Below are positions 42,771 to 53,511 of a DNA stretch of 64,000 bases, piece by piece; position 1 is the stretch's first letter, and each line of letters starts with the position of its first letter. Where the stretch lies: contig OY970171.1 in assembly GCA_963707575.1 (NCBI GenBank), positions 1,922,001 to 1,986,000 on the forward strand, in the 5' to 3' direction. The notes beneath the pieces are model-generated. The model searched no databases. It was given only the letters and a program-made list of their open reading frames with translations, and had not been told where the DNA came from. Source of the stretch: Gaiellasilicea sp963707575. GTDB lineage: Bacteria > Actinomycetota > Thermoleophilia > Gaiellales > Gaiellaceae. A program made the position numbers and the translations under genes.

Positions 42771-43663
42771 GCGCTCGACGCTACTTCAGGCGCGGTCCGC
42801 GACCGCCGGGTGCCGAGGGCGACTCCCGAGAGCACGAGCGCGAGACCGGCGAGCGCGAGGGCGGTGACCTGCTCGTCGAGGAAGACGGCGCCGTAGACGA
42901 GCGCGAGCGACGGGACGAGGTAGGTGACGAGGATCGCGCGGGAGGCCCCGGCTCCGGCGATCAACCCGAAGTAGAGGAGGTACGCGATCGCCGTCGCGCC
43001 CACGCCGAGCGCGACCACGGACGCGAGCGTCTCCCAGCCGAAGTCGGACATCTGGGCGGCGCCCGCCGGCAGCACGAACAGCGTCGCCCAGGCGAGCGCG
43101 CCGAAGGAGAGCAGCAGGGGCGGGAAGCCGCGGAAGCGCCGGCCCGCGTACAGGGCGGCGAGGGAGTAGCAGAGCGCGGCCGCGACGACCGCGAGCGACC
43201 CCGCGACGGCGTGCTCTCCACCGGTCGGCTCGAAGCCCACGAGCGCGACGATCCCGGCAAAGCCGAGCACGAGGCCGGCGAGCCGCAGCCCCGACACGCG
43301 CTGCTCCTGGTCCATGCCCAGGGCGAGCAGCGCCGTGAAAAGCGGTGCCGAGGCATTGAAGATCGCCGCCAGGCCGGAGTCGATGTACTGCTGCCCCCAC
43401 GCGATCAGGAAGAAGGGCAGCGCCGAGTTCAGCAGTCCCATCAGCGCGAGCGGCACGAGGTACGGCCGCAGCTCGCGGAAGCGGGAGCCGGAGAAGGGGA
43501 TGTAGAGGCCGAGGGCGAGCGCGCCGAAGCCAAGCCGGAAGAGGATCAGCGTCGACGGCGCCAGGTCGCGGAGGGCGATCTCGATCAGCAGGAAGGACGC
43601 GCCCCAGATCGCCGCCAGCCCCAGGAGCATGATCAGGTGGCGGCGGCTCACACCTTCCGACAA
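42767..43663 (-). CDS. EamA/DMT-family transporter (first of a pair)
   Basis: A 298-residue transporter with the same two-repeat layout: HLIMLLGLAAIWGASFLLIE, ILFRLGFGALALGLYIPF, AILVTYLVPSLALVYGAVFL. First gene of the EamA-EamA-GNAT operon, divergent from purL (32 nt between the starts). Substrate unknown. Confidence 0.88.
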   Translation of the reverse strand: MSEGVSRRHLIMLLGLAAIWGASFLLIEIALRDLAPSTLILFRLGFGALALGLYIPFSGSRFRELRPYLVPLALMGLLNSALPFFLIAWGQQYIDSGLAAIFNASAPLFTALLALGMDQEQRVSGLRLAGLVLGFAGIVALVGFEPTGGEHAVAGSLAVVAAALCYSLAALYAGRRFRGFPPLLLSFGALAWATLFVLPAGAAQMSDFGWETLASVVALGVGATAIAYLLYFGLIAGAGASRAILVTYLVPSLALVYGAVFLDEQVTALALAGLALVLSGVALGTRRSRTAPEVASSA

Positions 43664-43695
43664 CGCGGCAGCCGTCGTCGTCCTTCCCGGCTAGA

Positions 43696-45801
<2,106 letters not shown>

Positions 45802-45853
45802 TGGCTCCCCCGGCGACAGTTAGGGCGTCACTCGCGCGCGATCTGCGGCGCGA

Positions 45854-45910
45854 TGCGTCGTCCTCAGTCGCGTCCATACCAACCGGTATGAACGCTCCCT
45901 GCGTCCTAGC
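45854..45910 (+). repeat. two-copy hairpin leader element, copy 1 (before purF)
   Basis: Flank TGCGTCGTCCTCAGTCG (45854-45870), then a 24-nt hairpin (45871-45894; 10-bp stem with one mismatch, loop AACC), then CTCCCTGCGTCCTAGC (45895-45910). A second copy at 49357-49413 has almost the same flanks but a wholly different stem that still pairs. Both copies end 54-67 nt before a plus-strand start codon, here purF. Confidence 0.65.
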
Positions 45911-45964
45911 CTCGCTTGCAGCTCGCGCGCGACTGACGCGAAACCGTCACCGGGAGAGCCACTG

Positions 45965-47347
45965 ATGTGCGGCGTCTTCGGCGTCCACTCGGCCGACCGC
46001 GACGTGGCGCGGCTCGCCTACTTCGGCCTCTTCGCGCTCCAGCACCGGGGCCAGGAGTCGGCCGGGATCGCAGTCTCGGATCGCGGCCGCCTGACGGTGC
46101 TGCGCGACATGGGCCTCGTCGCGCAGGTCTTCGACGAGGAGAAGCTCCAGGCCCTACCGGGCGACGTCGCAATCGGGCACGCGCGCTACTCGACCACCGG
46201 CTCGACGCACTGGTCGAATGCGCAGCCGCTCGTCCACCACGGCGCCGCGCGCACCGTCGCGCTGGGGCACAACGGCAACCTGACAAACACGAGCGATCTC
46301 CGCGCCGCGCTCGAGGTCGAGCGGATCGCGCTCGGCGCCACCTCCGACACCGAGGTGATCGCGGCGCTGATCGCCCACGACGACGCGCCGCTCCCGGTGG
46401 CGGTCGCGCAGGCGATGGCGAAGCTCGAAGGGGCGTACTCGGTAGTCGCGCTCACGGAGGGCAAGCTGGTCGGCTTCCGCGATCCGCACGGGATCCGGCC
46501 GCTCGCGCTCGGCCGGATCGGCGACGACTGGGTGCTCGCGTCGGAGACCTGCGCATTGGACCTCGTCGGCGCGCGCTTCGAGCGCGACGTCCGCCCCGGC
46601 GAGCTCGTCGTGATCGACGAGGAGGGGCTCACGGCCGTGCAGGCGCTCCCGGAGGGGCGGCAGGCGCTCTGCATCTTCGAGCATGTCTACTTCGCCCGGC
46701 CGGATTCCACCCTCGCCGGCGCCGAGGTGCACGGTGTGCGCGTGCGGATGGGCGAGCGGCTGGCCGGCGAGGCGCCCGTGGAGGCCGACCTCGTGATGCC
46801 GATCCCCGACTCGGGCACGCCGGCCGCCGTCGGCTACTCGCGCGCCTCCGGGATCCCCTACAGCGAGGGGCTGATCAAGAACCGCTACGTCGGGCGGACC
46901 TTCATCCAGCCGGACGACGATCTGCGCCGCCAGGGGATCAAGCTCAAGTTCAACCCGCTCGCGGAGGTGGAGGGCAAGCGGCTCGTGATCGTCGACGACT
47001 CGATCGTCCGCGGCAACACGATGCGCCAGCTCGTGGCGATGCTGCAGGACGCCGGCGCGGCCGAGGTGCACGTCCGGATCTCCTCGCCGCCGGTCGTCTC
47101 GCCGTGCTTCTACGGGATCGACATGGGCGACGACGGCCAGCTGCCCGCGGCTCATCACTCGGTCGAGGAGCTGCGCGAGCTGATCGGCGCGTCGTCGCTG
47201 CACTACCTCTCGCTGGAGGGGATGCAGGCGGCGACCCGGCTGCCCGAGGCGTCGGTGTGCCGCGCCTGCTTCACCCGCGACTACCCGACCCGGGTCCCCG
47301 ACGGGCGGAATCTGGCGAAGCTCCGCTTCGAGCCCGCTACTCGTTAG
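45965..47347 (+). CDS. purF: amidophosphoribosyltransferase
   Basis: A 460-residue PurF, first step of purine synthesis. The N-terminal nucleophile is Cys2 (MCGVFGVHSADRDVARLAYF), with no propeptide. Marks: GLFALQHRGQESAGIAVSD, HNGNLTNTSDLRAALE, FRDPHGIRPLALGRIGDDW and the PRPP site VIVDDSIVRGNTMRQLV. The Cys residues of a 4Fe-4S form may be present in the tail (EASVCRACFTRDYPTRVPDG). Preceded by a leader element. Confidence 0.96.
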   Translation: MCGVFGVHSADRDVARLAYFGLFALQHRGQESAGIAVSDRGRLTVLRDMGLVAQVFDEEKLQALPGDVAIGHARYSTTGSTHWSNAQPLVHHGAARTVALGHNGNLTNTSDLRAALEVERIALGATSDTEVIAALIAHDDAPLPVAVAQAMAKLEGAYSVVALTEGKLVGFRDPHGIRPLALGRIGDDWVLASETCALDLVGARFERDVRPGELVVIDEEGLTAVQALPEGRQALCIFEHVYFARPDSTLAGAEVHGVRVRMGERLAGEAPVEADLVMPIPDSGTPAAVGYSRASGIPYSEGLIKNRYVGRTFIQPDDDLRRQGIKLKFNPLAEVEGKRLVIVDDSIVRGNTMRQLVAMLQDAGAAEVHVRISSPPVVSPCFYGIDMGDDGQLPAAHHSVEELRELIGASSLHYLSLEGMQAATRLPEASVCRACFTRDYPTRVPDGRNLAKLRFEPATR

Positions 47348-47762
47348 AGAGCGCGACGGAGCCGTCGTCGCGCAGCGTCCAGTGCGGGTTGTGCGCGACT
47401 TCCCACGGGTGGCCGTCCGGATCGACGAAGACGCCCGAGTAGCCGCCCCAGAACGTCTCCGCGCCGTGTCGGGGGATCGTCGCGCCCGCGGCCTCCGCCT
47501 CGGCGATCGTCGCGTCCACCTCCGCCGGGGAGCCGACGTTGTACGCGAGCGTGACCCCGCCCCAGCCGCCGCTGTCCCGGACGCCGCTGTCGGCCGCCAA
47601 CTCGTCGCGGCTCCAGACGGCAACGATCAGCCCGCCCGCCTGGAAGAACGCGACGTCGTCGTCCGGCGCCGCGTTCGTCCTCCAGCCCAGCCGCTCGTAG
47701 AAGGCCCGTGCGCGGGCCACGTCCCCGACGCCGAGCGTGATCAGGCTGACCCGCTGCTCCAC
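47337..47762 (-). CDS. VOC-family (glyoxalase/bleomycin-resistance-like) protein
   Basis: A 141-residue single VOC domain: SLITLGVGDVARARAFYERL, GWRTNAAPDDDVAFFQAGG, GGWGGVTLAYNVGSPAEVDA and YSGVFVDPDGHPWEVAHNPH. The metal-ligand pattern is incomplete compared with glyoxalase I. GTG start; the last 11 nt overlap the end of purF on the other strand. Function unknown. Confidence 0.8.
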   Translation of the reverse strand: MEQRVSLITLGVGDVARARAFYERLGWRTNAAPDDDVAFFQAGGLIVAVWSRDELAADSGVRDSGGWGGVTLAYNVGSPAEVDATIAEAEAAGATIPRHGAETFWGGYSGVFVDPDGHPWEVAHNPHWTLRDDGSVALSNE

Positions 47763-47823
47763 CGCGCGATCATAGGCAGCGCGATGGGAGGCTCCGTCCG
47801 ATTCGTGCCCGATGCTACGAGCG

Positions 47824-48039
47824 ATGCGCATCGCCGTCCGGCACGACAACGCTGGTCGTTGGTGGTGGACGCTCCTCGCCGAGGACGGTCGAACGCTCGC
47901 GGTTTCGTCGTCGCATGCGAGCCGCAGCGATTGCGTCCGCGCAATCGCGGAGCTGAAGGTCGAAAGTCCCTCGGCGCGCGTCGACTACGAGGACGAGCTC
48001 ACGCCGCGCGTGGTGGCACGTGGACGATCTCCAGCTTGA
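47824..48039 (+). CDS. small DUF1508 (YegP)-like protein
   Basis: A 71-residue protein with one YegP-like repeat: RIAVRHDNAGRWWWTLLAED, GRTLAVSSSHASRSDCVRAI. DUF1508 proteins usually carry one or two such repeats of unknown function. An ATG at 47812 is an alternative start; the inner one matches the family start. It overlaps the 3' end of the convergent VOC gene by 41 nt. Confidence 0.6.
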   Translation: MRIAVRHDNAGRWWWTLLAEDGRTLAVSSSHASRSDCVRAIAELKVESPSARVDYEDELTPRVVARGRSPA

Positions 48040-48406
48040 GCCCGTCCGGGTCGTAGAAGAAGACCGCGTAGTAGCCGGGGATGTAGGTGTACTCCTGCGG
48101 CGGGCTCTCGACCGACGCGCCGACCGATAGAAGCCAGTCGTGGCGCTCGTCCACCACCGACCGTGAGAAGGCCCCCAGCGCGAGATGGTGGAGCCCCAGC
48201 CGGTACCGGTCATAGCCGCCCTCGGTCTGCGCCTCGCGCAGTCCGATCGCGGTGCCCGCGCCGCCGAAGTACCAGATCGTCTCGCCGCGCTCGCCCACGA
48301 CCTCGGAGATCCGGTGATAGCCGAGCGGCCCGAGCAGGTCGCGGTAGAAGGGCAGGCTGCGCTCGATCGAGGAGACGACGAGGTCGACGTGGTGCACGCC
48401 GGTCAC
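47999..48406 (-). CDS. VOC-family protein
   Basis: A 135-residue VOC domain: GVHHVDLVVSSIERSLPFYR, GPLGYHRISEVVGERGETIW, RLGLHHLALGAFSRSVVDER and YYAVFFYDPDGLKLEIVHVP. His residues in HHVDL and HHLAL plus Glu in LEIVH fit a metal site. Substrate unknown. GTG start, 21 nt after the end of the ctaG gene upstream on the same strand. Confidence 0.82.
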   Translation of the reverse strand: MTGVHHVDLVVSSIERSLPFYRDLLGPLGYHRISEVVGERGETIWYFGGAGTAIGLREAQTEGGYDRYRLGLHHLALGAFSRSVVDERHDWLLSVGASVESPPQEYTYIPGYYAVFFYDPDGLKLEIVHVPPRAA

Positions 48407-48427
48407 TGTGCGCTCACGGGGCCGAGT

Positions 48428-49291
48428 TCAGCGCCGGTCGGCCAGCTCCTCCGCCCGGCCGTACCGGACCGCCCGCCGCACCGCGCGCGGATCGAGCCCC
48501 CGCTCGAGCAGCTCCTGCCGCAGCTCGCCCTCGCGCGCGAGCCGCAGGAAGAGCCACGCGAGCGCGACGATCGTGACGAGGGAGCCCTCGATCATCATCA
48601 CGGCGCCCGCGAGACCCTGGTCGCGCTCCGGCGAGATCCCCCAGAGCTCGTCGCCGGCCGCATAGACCGGGTAGAAGACCGCGCCCGACCAGAGGAAGAC
48701 GTTCCCGAGCACGGTCTCGACGAGCCGCACGACCGCGATGTAGGCCAGCTTCGCGCCCGTTCCGAACCACTCTGGAGCGGGCAGCCGCTCGAGCACCGGC
48801 AGCCACATGATCATCCCGGCGGTGAAGAAGCAGATGTGCTCGAGCGCGTGGACGGCGCTGTGCTCGACCGCCGCCTCGTAAAGGAACGGGATGTGCCAGG
48901 CGTAGAGGTTGATCGCCCAGATCGGTAGCGCCACCACCGGGTTCGCGAGCACCCGCAGCCGCTCGACGGGGCGCAGCGCGAGCAGCGGCCGCAGGATCGG
49001 CCCGGTCAGCCCGGCGAGCAGGGCCAGCGGCGCCAGGTCGCCGAGCACGACGTGCTGGAGCATGTGGAAGCTGAAGAGCTCCTCCTCGCCGATTGCGGCG
49101 ATCGGCGAGGCGAAGGCGAGCAGGAGCAGCGCGATCCCGACCGCGAAGAGCGCGATCCGCCAACCGGACACCGGCGTGCCGCGGCGGCGCAGCGTCCGCA
49201 CGCGCGTCGCGTAGGCGAAGGCGGCGATCGCGACCGGCGCGAGCTGGAGCGGGTCGAACGTCCAGCTCGTGAGCAGCGACGGCGGGTCCAC
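48428..49291 (-). CDS. ctaG: cytochrome c oxidase assembly factor, caa3 CtaG type
   Basis: A 287-residue polytopic membrane protein of the caa3_CtaG family, needed for copper insertion into or assembly of aa3-type oxidase in Gram-positives. Seven helices; the conserved His pattern FSFHMLQHVVLGDLAPLALL, INLYAWHIPFLYEAAVEHSA and VHALEHICFFTAGMIMWLP is clear. ATG begins MDPPSLLTSWTFDPLQL. Divergent from the next gene, with a leader element copy between them. Confidence 0.9.
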   Translation of the reverse strand: MDPPSLLTSWTFDPLQLAPVAIAAFAYATRVRTLRRRGTPVSGWRIALFAVGIALLLLAFASPIAAIGEEELFSFHMLQHVVLGDLAPLALLAGLTGPILRPLLALRPVERLRVLANPVVALPIWAINLYAWHIPFLYEAAVEHSAVHALEHICFFTAGMIMWLPVLERLPAPEWFGTGAKLAYIAVVRLVETVLGNVFLWSGAVFYPVYAAGDELWGISPERDQGLAGAVMMIEGSLVTIVALAWLFLRLAREGELRQELLERGLDPRAVRRAVRYGRAEELADRR

Positions 49292-49356
49292 GCGCCCACT
49301 CTAGAGGCGCCTCCGGCACCGCCCTCCGCGCGATCCACGGCTGCAAACCGGCCGCC

Positions 49357-49413
49357 TGCGTCGTCCTCGGTCGAGCCGATGCTCCCGAGCATCGGCTCTC
49401 CCTGCGTCCTCGC
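49357..49413 (+). repeat. two-copy hairpin leader element, copy 2
   Basis: Flank TGCGTCGTCCTCGGTCG (49357-49373), a perfect 10-bp hairpin on the loop CCCG (49374-49397), then CTCCCTGCGTCCTCGC (49398-49413). Outer flanks match copy 1 at all but two positions; the stem sequence is unrelated but fully paired. It ends 67 nt before the GTG at 49481; on the minus strand it would lie in the ctaG leader. Confidence 0.65.
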
Positions 49414-49480
49414 ATTCGTCCGGTTTTCGCTCGCGGCTCGCACGGTAGCGGCACCGGATACGCCTCTAGAATCGGCGCTC

Positions 49481-50092
49481 GTGTACCTCTTCCACTACCA
49501 CCTCGTCACGAGCCGCGTCCGCCAGGTCGAGGCTCGCTACGTGGGCAAGCTCGCCTTCGACCTCGTCGCCCGCCACGGGCGGATCGGCGAGGAGTACCAG
49601 TCGTTCGAGGCCGGCACGTCGTGGGAGGAGCTGGACACGCTCGGCTTCAAGCTGCGGCTGTCCGAGCTCGAGCGCGGCGGCGTCAACGTCGTCGTGCAGC
49701 CCGGCCAGTGGGAGCTGCCGCGGGTCGACCATCTGGGGCTCGCACTCGACGACGACGAGTTCGAGCAGGTGATCGAGCGCGCCACCGAGCGCGAGCTGCG
49801 CATCCAGGCGCACGGCGGCCGGCGCACCTTCGTCGCGACGAACGCGGGCTACCGGCTCGAGGTGCATCCGCCGCGCGACTGGCTCGAGGACCTGCTCGAG
49901 GCACGCTCGCAGCTCGAGGTGACCGAGCTGCAGCTCCTGGCGGAGGATCCGGAGGCGAAGGCAGCCGCGCTCGCAGACCTGCTCGACCTCGAGCAGGAGG
50001 ACGACGACGTACAGGTCGGCACGACCCGGGTGCGCTTCCTCCCCGGCGGCCCGCCCGGCCGTCCGCAGCTCCACGCCGAGCTGTTCACCTAG
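49481..50092 (+). CDS. hypothetical protein, VOC-like central part
   Basis: A 203-residue protein with no sure family. The N-terminus YLFHYHLVTSRVRQVEARYV and the central VDHLGLALDDDEFEQVIERA, NAGYRLEVHPPRDWLEDLLE resemble a VOC fold; the C-terminus is Leu/Glu-rich and acidic (LADLLDLEQEDDDVQVGTTR). GTG start. It lies upstream of purM and may be co-transcribed, although a hairpin separates them. Confidence 0.6.
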   Translation: MYLFHYHLVTSRVRQVEARYVGKLAFDLVARHGRIGEEYQSFEAGTSWEELDTLGFKLRLSELERGGVNVVVQPGQWELPRVDHLGLALDDDEFEQVIERATERELRIQAHGGRRTFVATNAGYRLEVHPPRDWLEDLLEARSQLEVTELQLLAEDPEAKAAALADLLDLEQEDDDVQVGTTRVRFLPGGPPGRPQLHAELFT

Positions 50093-50116
50093 CTGATCGC
50101 GCAGAAGATCCCTGAG

Positions 50117-50133
50117 GAGGCCGCTTCGCGGCC
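50117..50133. terminator. short CTTCG-loop hairpin before purM
   Basis: A 7-bp stem AGGCCGC/GCGGCCT closes on TTC, equivalent to a 6-bp stem on a C(UUCG)G tetraloop. It lies 25 nt after the preceding stop and 57 nt before the purM GTG. The same GCCGCTTCGCGGC core occurs on the minus strand at the dnaB-purA hairpin. Confidence 0.45.
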
Positions 50134-50189
50134 TTACCAGCCCATTCGCAAGCGCTCGAGCCGACCGGTACACCTCGTACACTCGCGCG

Positions 50190-51119
50190 GTGAGCGACGA
50201 GCAGCGGACCTACGCAGCCGCGGGGGTGTCGCTCGCGACTGCCGACGGCGTCGTGGAGCGCCTGCGCGCTGCTGTCGCCGCGACCGCGACCCCCGGCGCG
50301 GTCGGTTCCTTCGGCGGCTTCGCCGGCCTCTTCGAGCTCGACGGGCAGCGCCTCCTCGCGGCGTCCACCGACGGGGTCGGCTCGAAGCTGATCCTTGCGC
50401 GGCGCGCCGGCCGGCTGCGCTGGTGCGGCGCCGATCTCGCCGCGCACTGCATCAACGACGTGCTCACGACCGGCGCGGAGCCGCTCTTCCTGCTCGACTA
50501 CGTCGCCGCCAACAGGATCGACCTTGCGCAGGTGGCCGAGCTCGTCGAGGGAGCGGCCGAGGTCTGCCGCGCCGCCGGCTGCGCCATCCTCGGCGGTGAG
50601 ACGGCAGAGCTGCCCGGCATCTACGCCGAGGACGAGCTGGACTTCGCCGGCACGTGCGTGGGTCTCGTCGACCGCCGCGACCTGATCGACGGCTCGCGCG
50701 TCGAGGCGGGCGACGTCGTGCTGGGATTTCCGTCCGCGGGCATCCACGCGAACGGGTATACGCTCGTGCGGGAACTGGTGGGCGAGGACGACTTCGACGC
50801 CGACCTGCTGCTGGCCCCGACGCGCCTCTACCTCGAGGACGTCCGCGCGCTGCGAGCTCGGGCGGACGTGCGCGCGCTTGCCCACGTCACCGGCGGCGGG
50901 ATCATGGGCAACCTCCCGCGCGTCCTGCCGGACGGCGTGCGTGTGGAGCTCGACTGGGACGCCTGGGAGCGCCCGCCTGTCTTCGGCTGGCTGGCCGAGC
51001 AGGGCGTCGCCGAGGAGGAGGCGCGCCGCGTCTTCAACCTCGGGATCGGCTACTGCGCAGTCGTGCCGGAAGCGGACGCGGCCGGCGCGGTCGTGATCGG
51101 GAGGGTGATCGCTGCGTGA
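50190..51119 (+). CDS. purM: AIR synthetase (FGAM cyclo-ligase)
   Basis: A 309-residue PurM, slightly shorter than the usual ~340. Marks: TYAAAGVSLATADGVVERL, LAASTDGVGSKLILAR, LAAHCINDVLTTGAEPLFLL, ILGGETAELPGIYAEDELDF and HVTGGGIMGNLPRVLPDG. It cyclises FGAM to AIR with ATP. GTG start; its stop overlaps purN by 4 nt. Confidence 0.95.
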   Translation: MSDEQRTYAAAGVSLATADGVVERLRAAVAATATPGAVGSFGGFAGLFELDGQRLLAASTDGVGSKLILARRAGRLRWCGADLAAHCINDVLTTGAEPLFLLDYVAANRIDLAQVAELVEGAAEVCRAAGCAILGGETAELPGIYAEDELDFAGTCVGLVDRRDLIDGSRVEAGDVVLGFPSAGIHANGYTLVRELVGEDDFDADLLLAPTRLYLEDVRALRARADVRALAHVTGGGIMGNLPRVLPDGVRVELDWDAWERPPVFGWLAEQGVAEEEARRVFNLGIGYCAVVPEADAAGAVVIGRVIAA

Positions 51120-51652
51120 TCGGCGTGCTCGTGAGCGGCGAAGGGTCGAATCTGCAGGCGCTCGTCGACGCCGGGCTTCCGGTCGCCGCCGTCGCGTCGA
51201 GCAAGCCGGACGTGCGCGCCCTCGGGCGGGCCGCCGCCGCCGGCCTTCCGGCGGAGAGCTTCGAGCTCGACGACTTCGCCGACCGCGAGCAGCGCGACTC
51301 CACGATGGCCAACTGGCTGCAGGAGCACGGAGCACGGCTCGTGGTCTGTGCGGGCTACATGCACCTGCTCACGACGCCGTTCCTGGAGCGCTTCCCGGAG
51401 CGGATCGTGAACGTGCATCCCTCCCTGCTGCCCGACTTCCCCGGCGCGCACCCGATCGAAGACGCACTGGCCGCAGGGGTCGAGACGACGGGCGTGACCG
51501 TGCACGTGGTCGACGACGGCCTGGACACGGGCCCGGTGCTCCGCCAGGAGCCGGTGCCGGTGGAGCCGCGCGAGACGCTCGTCGAGCGGATCCACGCCGT
51601 CGAGCACAGGCTGCTGCCCGAGGTGGTGGGAGAGCTGTGCGCGCGCTCCTGA
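51116..51652 (+). CDS. purN: GAR transformylase
   Basis: A 178-residue PurN using 10-formyl-THF. Marks: IGVLVSGEGSNLQALVDAG, VVCAGYMHLLTTPFLERFPE, the active-site block RIVNVHPSLLPDFPGAHPIE with catalytic Asn and His, and VHVVDDGLDTGPVLRQEPVP with the catalytic Asp. Overlaps purM by 4 nt and purH by 16 nt. Confidence 0.95.
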   Translation: MIGVLVSGEGSNLQALVDAGLPVAAVASSKPDVRALGRAAAAGLPAESFELDDFADREQRDSTMANWLQEHGARLVVCAGYMHLLTTPFLERFPERIVNVHPSLLPDFPGAHPIEDALAAGVETTGVTVHVVDDGLDTGPVLRQEPVPVEPRETLVERIHAVEHRLLPEVVGELCARS

Positions 51653-53172
51653 GCGTGTACGACAAGACGGGCCTCGACGGGCTCGCGAAGGGGCTGCACG
51701 AGCTCGGCTTCGAGCTCGTCGCCAGTGGCGGCACGGCGGCCGCGCTCACGGAGCTGGGACTGCCCGTGACCGCCGTCGAGGAGGTGACCGCCTTCCCGGA
51801 GCTCCTGGGCGGACGCGTGAAGACGCTCCATCCCCGCATCCACGCCGGCATCCTGGCGCGCCGCGGCTTCGAGGGCGACTCGGACGACCTCGAGGAGCAG
51901 GGGATCGAGCCCTTCGACCTCGTCTGCGTCAACCTCTATCCGTTCGAGGAAGCGGCGCAGCGGCGTGGGGTGGTCGAGGACGAGGTCGTGGAGATGATCG
52001 ACGTCGGGGGCCCGTCCATGCTGCGTGCGGCCGCGAAGAACCACGCCTGGGTCACTCCACTCTGCCGGGCCTCCGACTACGAAGACGTCCTGCGCGAGCT
52101 GCGTGCACAGGGCGGCGAGACGTCGCTCGAGACCCGCAGGCGGCTGGCGGGGATCGCGTTTGCCACCACCGCGGCCTACGAGGCTGCGATCGCGCACTGG
52201 TTCGGCGAGGACCAGGAGTTCCCCGAGACCTTCGTCCCGGTGTTCGAGAAGGAGCTCGACCTCGCCTACGGCGAGAACCCGCACCAGGGCGCCGCCTACT
52301 ACACCGAGCGCGGCGCGCGCACGCACCTCCTCGCGCGCGTCGAGCAGCTGCACGGGCGCGCGCTCTCGTTCAACAACCTGAACGACCTGAACGCCGCACG
52401 GCTCCTCGTCCGCGAGTTCGCGCTGCCCGCTTGCGTGATCGTGAAGCACGCGAACCCGTGCGGCGTGGCCGTGGGGGCCAGCATCGACGAGGCGTACGAG
52501 TGCGCGCTCGCCGCCGACCCGCTCTCGGCGTACGGCGGCGTCGTCGTACTGAACCGCGCGGTCACGGCCGCGCTCGGCCAGCGGCTGGCCGAGCAGTTCG
52601 TCGAGGTGCTCTTCGCGCCGGGCTACGACGCGAGCGCGCTCGAGGCGCTCGTCCAGAAGCCGTCGACGCGGATCCTGAACGACCTCGAGCGGCGCACGAC
52701 CGAGGCCTCCGAGCGCGACTTCAAGCGCGTCCTCGGCGGGCTGCTCGTGCAGGACCGCGACTGGGACGTCGCCGACCGCGCCGGCATGGAGGTCGTCTGC
52801 GGCGAGCCGACGGAGGCGGCCTGGGGCGATCTCCTCTTCGCCTGGCGGGTCTGCAAGCACGTCGCGTCGAACGCGATCGTGATCGTCAAGGACCTGCAGA
52901 CGATCGGGATCGGAGCCGGCCAGATGAGCCGGGTCGACGCCGTGCGGATCGCCGTCGAGAAGGCGCGGGAGCACGACCACTCACTCGACGGCGCCGCGCT
53001 CGCCTCCGACGCGTTCTTCCCCTTCCCGGACGGCCCGCGGGTCGCGCTCGAGGCGGGTGTGACCGCGCTGATCCAGCCCGGCGGATCGAAGCGCGACGAG
53101 GACGTCGTCGCGGCGGTACAGAAGGCCGGCGGCGCGATGGTCCTCACGCACCGCCGGCATTTCCGCCACTAG
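51637..53172 (+). CDS. purH: AICAR transformylase/IMP cyclohydrolase
   Basis: A 511-residue bifunctional enzyme for the last two steps to IMP. The N-terminal cyclohydrolase (ALLSVYDKTGLDGLAKGLHE, GGRVKTLHPRIHAGILARR) and the C-terminal transformylase (AYGENPHQGAAYYTERGA, VIVKHANPCGVAVGASIDEA, SDAFFPFPDGPRVALEAGVT) are complete; the Lys-His pair KHANPCG is present. GTG start overlapping purN. End of the purM-N-H operon. Confidence 0.96.
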   Translation: MRALLSVYDKTGLDGLAKGLHELGFELVASGGTAAALTELGLPVTAVEEVTAFPELLGGRVKTLHPRIHAGILARRGFEGDSDDLEEQGIEPFDLVCVNLYPFEEAAQRRGVVEDEVVEMIDVGGPSMLRAAAKNHAWVTPLCRASDYEDVLRELRAQGGETSLETRRRLAGIAFATTAAYEAAIAHWFGEDQEFPETFVPVFEKELDLAYGENPHQGAAYYTERGARTHLLARVEQLHGRALSFNNLNDLNAARLLVREFALPACVIVKHANPCGVAVGASIDEAYECALAADPLSAYGGVVVLNRAVTAALGQRLAEQFVEVLFAPGYDASALEALVQKPSTRILNDLERRTTEASERDFKRVLGGLLVQDRDWDVADRAGMEVVCGEPTEAAWGDLLFAWRVCKHVASNAIVIVKDLQTIGIGAGQMSRVDAVRIAVEKAREHDHSLDGAALASDAFFPFPDGPRVALEAGVTALIQPGGSKRDEDVVAAVQKAGGAMVLTHRRHFRH

Positions 53173-53175
53173 CCG

Positions 53176-53367
53176 CTAGGTCGTGTCGGTTCGGTCAGAG
53201 CTGCCGAACGTGCGGTCGGCGAAGCCGAGCGCGTCGCTGAGGAAGGCGCCGGCGAAAGCGGCGAGCCCGAGGGTCAGGAAGTCCGTGAAGTTGTCGTCCA
53301 CGAGCCACGCGAGGACGAACAGGACGACGGCGACGAGGAGCAGAATGGTGCGCAAGCCCATGTTCAT
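53176..53367 (-). CDS. small two-helix membrane protein
   Basis: A 63-residue protein with two hydrophobic helices (TILLLVAVVLFVLAWLV; FLTLGLAAFAGAFLSDAL) and a hydrophilic tail. A strong SD (AAGGAGA) lies before the ATG; a second ATG two codons on is possible. Ends 3 nt after the convergent purH stop. Common in actinobacteria as a small conserved membrane protein; function unknown. Confidence 0.7.
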   Translation of the reverse strand: MNMGLRTILLLVAVVLFVLAWLVDDNFTDFLTLGLAAFAGAFLSDALGFADRTFGSSDRTDTT

Positions 53368-53511
53368 GTGTTCTCCTTGAGAGGGATACTCGGCCCGTTG
53401 GACGAGCTCGACCTGCGTATTCGCAATCACCTCTGCTCGTCCTTCGTCCGGGATGGCAACGCGCGGTCGGACTGACGGGCGAGTTCTGGCGACTCGCGTA
53501 GGCTTCCACCC

